Notes under the pieces: generated by a model
Database searches by the model: none
What the model saw: only the letters and a program-made list of their open reading frames with translations
Told to the model about the DNA's origin: nothing
Translations under genes and position numbers: made by a program
In this document: positions 1-4,389 of the stretch, in pieces
Layout: the number at the start of each line of letters is the position of its first letter
Position numbering within the stretch: the stretch's first letter is position 1
Source: Clostridiales bacterium
GTDB taxonomy: Bacteria; Bacillota; Clostridia; Christensenellales; Aristaeellaceae
Length of the DNA: 8,421 nt
Assembly (NCBI GenBank): GCA_019409045.1
Contig: DXVG01000065.1
Location: 1-8,421 of the forward strand
Direction of reading: 5' to 3'

Positions 1-282
1 GTCCACCCAGGCGCTGCCGCTCTCCGGGAAGACCACGCCCGCGCGGACGCCCCGCGTGCGGTTGCCCACGATGCGCTCCTCGGGATCGACGCAGATCTCC
101 AGCTTTTCCATCGCCGCGACCAGCGCGGTCGCCCTGCGCAGCATGCGCGGCATGCCCTCCGTGCTCCGGTAGGCGTCGGTGATGATGCGCGCCTGCTCGA
201 TGGAGGCAAAGCGCGGCTCGGAAAGCATGCGCTCGCGCAGGCGTGCGACGCGCGGCGTCATCACAAGTGCGTCCAGGTTCAT
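1..282 (-). CDS. Glycyl radical enzyme (pyruvate formate-lyase family), N-terminal fragment
   Basis: The 94 visible residues are the N-terminus of a protein that continues past base 1. They match the start of the pyruvate formate-lyase/glycerol dehydratase/choline lyase family: an Arg-rich first helix (RVARLRERML), a segment like the family's 'R..TE.Y...EG.P...RRA.AL', then 'EERIVGNRTRGASAGVVFPE', close to the conserved IVGN...FPE block. Members are roughly 800-residue cytoplasmic enzymes carrying a C-terminal glycyl radical installed by a radical-SAM activase. Neither the catalytic Cys nor the Gly loop is in view, so the substrate cannot be assigned. The ATG (280-282 on the minus strand) follows a strong GGAGGTGAG site with 3 nt between, and a promoter lies further upstream. 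The enzyme class implies an anaerobe. The family call is confident; the subfamily is unknown. Confidence 0.85.
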   Translation of the reverse strand, partial: MNLDALVMTPRVARLRERMLSEPRFASIEQARIITDAYRSTEGMPRMLRRATALVAAMEKLEICVDPEERIVGNRTRGVRAGVVFPESGSAWVD

Positions 283-329
283 GCACTCACCTCCCTGTGC
301 CGATGCAGGCGATGTTTCCCGGCGGTTTA

Positions 330-358
330 AGTGTATCACGGTTTCCCAGTGACGTCAA
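330..358 (-). promoter_or_regulatory. Sigma-A-type promoter of the glycyl radical enzyme gene
   Basis: On the minus strand TTGACG (353-358) and TACACT (330-335) are separated by exactly 17 bp. Both boxes are one or two bases off consensus. The predicted start falls near 323, leaving a leader of about 40 nt before the ATG at 282. I see no clear operator or riboswitch in the leader. Confidence 0.6.
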
Positions 359-417
359 TCGATTTTGGGGATGCGCGTCCGGCGCAGAATTTCCTGCCGC
401 GGGGCGCACTTCTCCCC

Positions 418-446
418 TTGCGCGTTTTTGACGAATGCGCTATAAT
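418..446 (+). promoter_or_regulatory. Sigma-A-type promoter of the 480-1091 gene
   Basis: A perfect TATAAT (441-446) lies 17 bp downstream of TTGCGC (418-423). A better-looking TTGACG at 428-433 is wrongly spaced for this -10 box (7 bp), so the weaker TTGCGC is the likely -35. Transcription would start near 453, giving a leader of about 27 nt. It faces away from the promoter at 330-358. Confidence 0.65.
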
Positions 447-479
447 ATTGCCTATCAACTATGGTAAAGGGGCGCAAGC

Positions 480-1091
480 ATGAAGAAATTCCGACCGATG
501 AACGCCGGGTATATTGTCGTATATGTCGTTGTCATCGCATGTATCCTTGAATCGCTGTGGACGCTGACCAACTATTTTTTCCTCGGCGGCATGAACGAAC
601 AGAACTCCACCTCCAGCACGTTCTTCTTCTGGACGCTCCTGCTGCTGCCGCTGGCGGTCATCTATGGAAACCGCTATCGCCAGACGGTGGTGGAGCTCTC
701 CCAAACGCACATGCGCATCGTGCGCCCCGCGCAGATCATCCCCAAGCCCGGCGAGAAGCGCGCCTCGATCATCTTCCGGCAGGGCGAGACGGACAATGTG
801 CTCATACAGCGCACGTTCGAGCTCAGCCAGCTTGACAAGTACGGCTATATCGAGGAGTTCGGCTTTCGCCCGGAGGACAAGAGCGGTGCCAAGGAGGACG
901 CAAAGCTCTTTCCCGTCCACGAGGTCGCCTTTGTGATGAAGGACGGCCGCAACTGCCGCATGAACGCCGCCATCTACAAGGACAAGCAGCTCCGGGAGCT
1001 GTTTTGCACGCTGCGCGACGCCACCGGCATAGAGCCCACGGGCAAGCTGGCAAAGCTGCTTGTGGAAGAAGCCAAAGCGGAAACAAAATAG
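480..1091 (+). CDS. Hypothetical two-helix membrane protein
   Basis: The predicted protein has 203 residues. I do not recognise the family. Residues about 10-35 and 46-62 are strongly hydrophobic and read as two transmembrane helices joined by a short polar loop (MNEQNSTSS). The remaining 140 residues are soluble and charged, probably cytoplasmic, with alternating hydrophobic stretches (VVELSQTHMRIV, HEVAFVMKDGRNCRMN) that suggest a beta-rich domain. This hairpin-plus-beta layout recalls small bacterial membrane proteins with PH-like domains, but I see no diagnostic motif. The C-terminus is Lys/Glu-rich. AAAGGGG lies 7 nt before the ATG, and the gene has its own promoter and terminator, so it appears monocistronic. 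The coding call is firm because of length, promoter, ribosome binding site and terminator; the function is unknown. Confidence 0.8.
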   Translation: MKKFRPMNAGYIVVYVVVIACILESLWTLTNYFFLGGMNEQNSTSSTFFFWTLLLLPLAVIYGNRYRQTVVELSQTHMRIVRPAQIIPKPGEKRASIIFRQGETDNVLIQRTFELSQLDKYGYIEEFGFRPEDKSGAKEDAKLFPVHEVAFVMKDGRNCRMNAAIYKDKQLRELFCTLRDATGIEPTGKLAKLLVEEAKAETK

Positions 1092-1111
1092 GCGAATAGG
1101 CGCCAAAACGA

Positions 1112-1152
1112 GCCTCCCCTGCGCGCGTCGTTGCGCAGAGGAGGCCCTTTTT
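1112..1152 (+). terminator. Intrinsic terminator after the membrane protein gene
   Basis: GCCTCC-C-CTGCGC (1112-1124) pairs with GCGCAG-A-GGAGGC (1133-1145), giving 12 pairs with one C/A mismatch and an 8-nt loop, followed by CC and five T. It starts about 20 bp after the stop at 1091. The convergent regulator gene ends at 1162, so the same stem may also stop leftward transcription, but the T tract in that direction is weak. Confidence 0.85.
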
Positions 1153-1161
1153 AGCGTTGGC

Positions 1162-2604
1162 CTACAGCGAGGCGCGGAGCATGGAGATCAGGTCGAGCAC
1201 CTGTGCGCGGCTGTCCTGCATGCTCAATGTGCAGTTGCGCTCAAGATCGTCGTCAAAGCAGTCCTCAAACAGCGAGAGCAGGCGTGGATGCCGGATCATG
1301 GACGCCTGATAGTCCACCGACTCCCAGCCGTGCATGTCCGAGGGGAGCGAGAGTATGCCCACGCCTTCGAACGCGTAGACCTCCAGCTCCATGTCCTCGT
1401 CCTGATTCCAGGCGCGGGCGGAGAAGCCCGACGCGCCGAGCATCGCCTCGGCATAGTTTTCTAGGATGCTTATGCGCTCCGGCACCGTGAAGGGTCGAAT
1501 GGCGTGGAATGGCATGTCGAACTTGCCGGTGAGCGCGAACCTGCGCAGGGAGCGCGCGGAGTGTATCTGTCGCCGCCGCGTGCTGCCGGAGAACAGGCTG
1601 TCATACCGAATCTCCTGAAAGTAGAGAAAGTCGTCCAGCATCGCCAGGACGTTTTTTTCAGGTCGCTGCGGGAAGTGTCGCAGCACGCCGCCGTCGGTCA
1701 GCGCGTCGCGCAGAATGCGGGCCTCCACCTCGTTTATACACATCACGGGCTTGACCGCGCGCACATGGCAGTCGCGCTCGATCTGCGTGCTGTAGTGCAT
1801 GCACTGCACCAGCGTTTCCGGGCCGGTCGCCATATCGTATGCGGAGACGATGCGCCGCCACTCGTACTTTTGCAGGACCGAGCGCATGAAGTCGAACAGG
1901 CCGCCCTCCGAGGGCTGGCGAAGCACGGTGAACGTCTGCGCGTCGCGGAAGCTGATCAGCACGTCCATGGACTGTCCGTCGCGATCCTGCGCGCTTATGC
2001 ACAGCGCGCTCTGCGGCATTGACGGCGTATCCGCGCCTGCCTCGGCCGTGGTATAACAGCTATAGGCGGGCATGCAGGCGATGTTGAGCATCGCACACAG
2101 CGCCGCCATGGCGGCGGACTCCCTGGCGGGAATGCTCACATAGTGCTCGATCGTGCAGTTGGGCCGCTTTTCGAGGACTTCGCGCAGCGGCAGGATGACG
2201 CTCTGCCAGCAGCAGTTGAGCAGGAGTATCTTCGCCTCGCGCGAGGCGCACAGCATCTCCAGGGCGCCTGACAGCTCCCGCGACGGCGATGCGAAGCGGT
2301 CCGTGCGCCCCGTGAGCGCCGCGCGCAGCATCGCGCGCGCCAGCGCGCGCTCCGGCCCCACGCGGCTGACCTCCAGCGCGTCGTAAAGCGCCCTTTGCTC
2401 CTCGGCGGTGAGAATCCCCAGAGCCTTCATGCCCGCAAACAGCTTCTCGCGCCCCGCGTGCACGCTCTCCTCGCGCAGTATGCGCACCACGGTGGTCTTG
2501 CTCTTGTACCCTATCAAATCCGCCAGCTTCTGCGCCGAAAGGCCTTTTTTGCGCATCGTGCTTTCCAACTGCTGGGCGAATGTCACCGGTCGTTCCCCAA
2601 ACAT
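1162..2604 (-). CDS. Helix-turn-helix regulator with large C-terminal domain of unknown function
   Basis: The product has 480 residues. Residues about 8-45 form a Cro/C1-like helix-turn-helix: a first helix (FAQQLESTMRKKG), then LSAQKLADLIG, a turn, and a recognition helix around KTTVVRILRE. The next 430 residues are not a domain I recognise. They are mixed alpha/beta, unusually rich in Cys and Met (for example LLNCCW at 129-133), and carry no visible transmembrane helix, kinase or protease motif. Such a layout suggests a cytoplasmic DNA-binding protein with a sensory or dimerising C-terminal region. The ATG follows GGGAGGGGAG with 4 nt between, and a promoter sits at 2631-2659. It is divergent from the RNA-like unit at 2817-3440 and convergent with the membrane protein gene. 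DNA binding is likely; the signal and targets are unknown. Confidence 0.8.
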   Translation of the reverse strand: MFGERPVTFAQQLESTMRKKGLSAQKLADLIGYKSKTTVVRILREESVHAGREKLFAGMKALGILTAEEQRALYDALEVSRVGPERALARAMLRAALTGRTDRFASPSRELSGALEMLCASREAKILLLNCCWQSVILPLREVLEKRPNCTIEHYVSIPARESAAMAALCAMLNIACMPAYSCYTTAEAGADTPSMPQSALCISAQDRDGQSMDVLISFRDAQTFTVLRQPSEGGLFDFMRSVLQKYEWRRIVSAYDMATGPETLVQCMHYSTQIERDCHVRAVKPVMCINEVEARILRDALTDGGVLRHFPQRPEKNVLAMLDDFLYFQEIRYDSLFSGSTRRRQIHSARSLRRFALTGKFDMPFHAIRPFTVPERISILENYAEAMLGASGFSARAWNQDEDMELEVYAFEGVGILSLPSDMHGWESVDYQASMIRHPRLLSLFEDCFDDDLERNCTLSMQDSRAQVLDLISMLRASL

Positions 2605-2630
2605 CGGTCTCCCCTCCCTCGGTTTGCATA

Positions 2631-2659
2631 ATTTTACATGAGTTTTCCTGAAATTTCAA
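2631..2659 (-). promoter_or_regulatory. Promoter of the regulator gene
   Basis: On the minus strand TTGAAA (2654-2659) and TAAAAT (2631-2636) are spaced by 17 bp, placing transcription start near 2624, about 20 nt before the ATG at 2604. A GCATAA half-site (2626-2631) overlaps the -10 and start region and matches one arm of the palindrome at 2742-2754. Confidence 0.6.
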
Positions 2660-2741
2660 TACCCGCCTTTCCGGATATTAGCGTTAGCAATTTTTCGAAA
2701 TTCTCGGAAAACGATTTTGGATAAACATAAATATGATTTTT

Positions 2742-2754
2742 GCATAAATTATGC
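2742..2754. promoter_or_regulatory. Operator-like palindrome GCATAA-A-TTATGC
   Basis: This is a perfect 6-bp inverted repeat around one central base, in the AT-rich gap between the regulator promoter and the rightward promoter at 2817-2845. Its arm GCATAA recurs at 2626-2631 over the regulator's own -10 box. A dimeric helix-turn-helix protein could bind here and control both directions, but no experiment supports this. AT-rich palindromes of this length can also arise by chance. Confidence 0.35.
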
Positions 2755-2816
2755 GCACTTAATCCGCTTAAATTTTGTGTAAACAGTAGAATAATTGAAA
2801 AAGATAAGAATTGATG

Positions 2817-2845
2817 TTGACATCTCCGACCTGTCATGCTATAAT
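2817..2845 (+). promoter_or_regulatory. Consensus promoter with extended -10 facing the gene-poor unit
   Basis: TTGACA (2817-2822) and TATAAT (2840-2845) both match consensus and are spaced by 17 bp. TGC immediately before TATAAT provides the extended -10 motif. It is the strongest promoter sequence in the window. Transcription would begin near 2852 and run into a stretch with no conventional gene. Confidence 0.85.
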
Positions 2846-2971
2846 ACAGCCAGAGCAAGGGAAACAGAAACCTCCGCAAGGCGCGGTCGAAAGGCGCGGG
2901 AGGATACGAAAGAATATTCCGGACATGAGGAGGAAGTTCCGGAAGCGAAAAAGGTTAAGGAGGCGATACCG

Positions 2972-3034
2972 TTGTACCACAAAGAAGTTGGCTCAGAACA
3001 CATCGCTTGCCTCGTCCGTTTCATAGATACATAA
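2972..3034 (+). CDS. Possible 20-residue leader peptide with TTG start
   Basis: A strong AAGGAGG site (2957-2963) lies 8 nt before TTG at 2972, and the frame runs 20 codons to TAA at 3034. The peptide (MYHKEVGSEH...RFIDT) resembles nothing I know. The left arm of the 17-bp long-range inverted repeat (3002-3018) lies inside this frame, so a translating ribosome would block that pairing, as in attenuators. No run of one amino acid points to a metabolite. An overlapping very basic 33-codon frame (ATG at 2925, stop at 3026) lacks a ribosome binding site at usable spacing and is less likely. Confidence 0.3.
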   Translation: MYHKEVGSEHIACLVRFIDT

Positions 3035-3143
3035 AGAGCAGAGAAGTTGAACGTTATTTTTCGGAGATAATCGGATTCGGACGACCAACAGGATTGCTCC
3101 TTCCAGGTTTGGAAAATGATCTCTTCCGGATGGGGCAAGCGAT
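3002..3143 (+). repeat. Long-range 17-bp inverted repeat
   Basis: ATCGCTTGCCTCGTCCG (3002-3018) can pair over its full length with CGGATGGGGCAAGCGAT (3127-3143): 15 Watson-Crick pairs and two G-T wobbles, enclosing 108 nt. The wobbles mean the arms fit better as RNA on the plus strand than as a DNA palindrome. The inner part of the right arm also sits in the loop of a local hairpin (3124-3132 with 3144-3153), so the two folds compete or form a pseudoknot. Confidence 0.7.
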
Positions 3144-3155
3144 CATCCCGGAAAA

Positions 3156-3401
3156 ATGAATATAGCCTGCGATGGAAGAATTGGAAGAAAAGCAAGAAGA
3201 GGACTTGGAAAACTCAAAAGAGTTGGAAAACTCGAAAGGGTCAGAAAACTCGAAAGAGTCAGAAAACTCAATAGAGTCGGAAAACTTGAAGGAGTTGGAA
3301 AACTCAATAGAGTCGGAAAACTTGAAGGAGTTGGAAAACTCGAAAGAGTCGAAAAACTTGAAAGAGTTAGAAAAGTCGGAAAAATGCGCAGGCAAATATA
3401 G
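3156..3401 (+). CDS. Possible basic hexapeptide-repeat protein, doubtful
   Basis: This frame gives 81 residues with repeats of the type GKLERV/GKLNRV/GKLEGV, rich in Lys and Arg. An overlapping frame (3172-3405, 77 residues) reads acidic repeats of the type ELENSK. The recurring C/T differences between repeat units fall on third codon positions in the basic frame, keeping Leu and Val constant, but on second positions in the acidic frame, giving Leu/Ser swaps. That favours the basic frame if either is translated. However, only a poor GGA lies 3 nt before its ATG, and the same substitution pattern is explained by G-T wobble in RNA hairpins. I think translation is less likely than a structural role. 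Confidence 0.2.
   Translation: MNIACDGRIGRKARRGLGKLKRVGKLERVRKLERVRKLNRVGKLEGVGKLNRVGKLEGVGKLERVEKLERVRKVGKMRRQI
3202..3381 (+). repeat. Ten tandem 18-bp hairpin units
   Basis: There are ten consecutive 18-bp units with no gap, consensus GAGTYGGAAAACTYGAAA, the first and last most diverged. Each unit holds complementary arms: GAGTT and AACTC close around GGAA within a unit, and ACTC and GAGT close around GAAA or AATA across unit borders, so two alternative hairpin registers exist. GGAA and GAAA are GNRA-type tetraloops. A higher-order 36-bp period is visible: bases 3262-3305 are identical to 3298-3341, showing recent duplication. Length 18 keeps all reading frames open, so absence of stops is not evidence for coding. 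Confidence 0.85.
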
Positions 3402-3435
3402 ATAAGTCCGCCGGTAGAGACACGGCGGACTTATC
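3401..3435 (+). terminator. Perfect 13-bp inverted repeat, probable terminator
   Basis: GATAAGTCCGCCG (3401-3413) pairs perfectly with CGGCGGACTTATC (3423-3435) around a 9-nt loop. The following bases CTGTGTTTG are only modestly T-rich, so it is not a textbook intrinsic terminator, but the stem is long and GC-rich at its tip. It ends the gene-poor unit and insulates it from the operon starting at 3673. Confidence 0.65.
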
Positions 3436-3618
3436 CTGTGTTTGCCTCCGACAAGCCGCGGCCTTGCCCTCCCCCTTCCCATCGCGCGTCCAAGCGTCCA
3501 GGCCACCGCGTCGCCGCCTCCGCGCCCTTCGGAAGCGGCGATTTCTGCTTCGTCGGGATGCGACTCCGGCTCTCCGCTCCTGCGCGCGCAATCCCTCCGG
3601 CGCGGCGGTTGTTTTTTC
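3436..3618. other. Non-coding GC-rich spacer with one hairpin
   Basis: I see no supported gene on either strand; open frames here are a by-product of high GC. The plus strand is C-rich. A hairpin CGCCGC-C-TCCG (3512-3522) with CGGA-A-GCGGCG (3530-3540), with one mismatch and a 7-nt loop, lies midway. It has no T tract, so it is not clearly a terminator. The base composition changes abruptly from the AT-rich unit to its left. Confidence 0.5.
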
Positions 3619-3647
3619 TTGAAGCTGCGCGCGGAACGTGGTATAAT
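3619..3647 (+). promoter_or_regulatory. Promoter of the MBL hydrolase-comEC-holA operon
   Basis: TATAAT (3642-3647), preceded by TGG (an extended -10), lies 17 bp after TTGAAG (3619-3624). Transcription would start near 3654, leaving a leader of under 20 nt with the ribosome binding site AGGAAAGAGGG. No other promoter is evident before comEC or holA, so the three genes are probably cotranscribed from here. Confidence 0.8.
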
Positions 3648-3672
3648 TCTCCTGTAGGAAAGAGGGATGCGC

Positions 3673-4386
3673 ATGTTTTTGACGATCCTTGGCAACAACG
3701 GCCCCTTCCCCGCCGCCGACGGCGCGTGCTCCGGCTACCTTCTGGAGAGCGACAGCGCAAGGACGCGGCTTTTGCTGGACCTGGGCCCCGGCTCGCTTTC
3801 GCGCCTGATGGGGCTGGTCTCCCCCGCGCGGCTCACGGGCGTCGTGGTCTCCCACCTGCACTTTGACCACATGTCCGACCTCTTGCCCATGCAGTACGCG
3901 CTGCAGTTCTCCGACCGCGAGCGGCCGCTTCCCGTGTTTGCGCCCCGCACGCCGGAGCGCGTGCGCGCGCTGCTGGAGTGCCCGTGGTACGACCTGTTCG
4001 ACCACGCGGATATCACGCTGGAGGAGATGCGCCTGAGCTTCATCCCCGCGACGCACCCGGTGGAGGGCTCCTGCGTGCGCGTGGAGTGCGACGGCGCGAG
4101 CATGGTCTTTACCGGCGATACCAACGTAAACCCCGCGCTCGAGCTGTTCGCAGACGGTTGCGACCTCCTGCTTGCCGACGCGGGGCTGCCCAGCGCGGAC
4201 TGGAACGAGCGCAAGCCGCACCTGTCCGCGGCGCTGTGTGGCCAGATCGCGCGGGACGCGCGGGCGGGCGCGCTGCTTCTGACGCACTTGAACCCCGCCT
4301 GCGACCCGCAGACGTTGATCGAAGAGGCGCGCGCGGCGTATCCGTCCGCGCAGCTTACCGTGCCCGGCATGCGCGTGCGCGTCTGA
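3673..4386 (+). CDS. MBL-fold metallohydrolase, RNase Z/YhfI-like
   Basis: This is a cytoplasmic metallo-beta-lactamase-fold protein of 237 residues. The start MFLTILGNNGPFP matches the usual M-x-(L/V)-T-x-(L/I)-G opening of the RNase Z-like subgroup. The metal-binding signature HLHFDH lies at residues 61-66, followed by His128 (THPVEG), Asp149 (FTGDTN) and His205 (LTHLNP), so all expected dinuclear zinc ligands appear present. The size agrees with YhfI-type proteins and is shorter than true RNase Z. The substrate is unknown; a phosphodiesterase or related hydrolase activity is inferred from the fold. I chose the ATG at 3673 because it fits the family start and lies 6 nt from GAGGG; an in-frame ATG at 3667 abuts the ribosome binding site. 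It is the first gene of the operon and ends 3 bp before comEC. Confidence 0.88.
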   Translation: MFLTILGNNGPFPAADGACSGYLLESDSARTRLLLDLGPGSLSRLMGLVSPARLTGVVVSHLHFDHMSDLLPMQYALQFSDRERPLPVFAPRTPERVRALLECPWYDLFDHADITLEEMRLSFIPATHPVEGSCVRVECDGASMVFTGDTNVNPALELFADGCDLLLADAGLPSADWNERKPHLSAALCGQIARDARAGALLLTHLNPACDPQTLIEEARAAYPSAQLTVPGMRVRV

Positions 4387-4389
4387 GCG

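Larger units (their letters stand above)
2852..3440 (+). ncRNA. Candidate large structured RNA or leader transcript
   Basis: A consensus promoter ends at 2845 and a perfect 13-bp hairpin closes the unit at 3401-3435, so a transcript of about 590 nt is expected. In between, inverted repeats are dense. CCTCCGC pairs with GCGGGAGG near 2870-2903. TTCCGGA (2917-2923) pairs with TCCGGAA (2938-2944). A 17-bp pairing joins 3002-3018 to 3127-3143. TTCCA-GGTT-TGGAA lies at 3101-3114, TTCCGGATG (3124-3132) pairs with CATCCCGGAA (3144-3153), and ten 18-bp hairpin units fill 3202-3381. The stretch is AT-richer than the flanking genes, and its open frames are short or repetitive. I cannot match it to a named RNA class. 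It could instead be an attenuated leader for a small protein, or a degenerate mobile insertion. The promoter and hairpins are seen directly; the RNA function is inferred. Confidence 0.5.

Noticed and set aside
428..433. TTGACG as the -35 box for the 480-1091 gene
   Set aside because: It is only 7 bp from TATAAT. TTGCGC at 418-423 has the correct 17-bp spacing.
459..1106. A 215-codon minus-strand frame opposite the membrane protein gene
   Set aside because: The plus-strand gene has a promoter, ribosome binding site and terminator. The minus frame has none and no recognisable motif.
2634..2879. An 81-codon minus-strand frame upstream of the regulator
   Set aside because: It has no ribosome binding site, and both the regulator promoter and the rightward promoter lie within it.
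3202..3381. CRISPR array
   Set aside because: The units are contiguous 18-mers with no unique spacers, and no cas gene is present.
3054..3698. A 214-codon minus-strand frame with Phe/Ser repeats
   Set aside because: It is the complement of the 18-bp array, whose length is a multiple of three. It lacks a supported ribosome binding site and runs across the terminator hairpin and the operon promoter.
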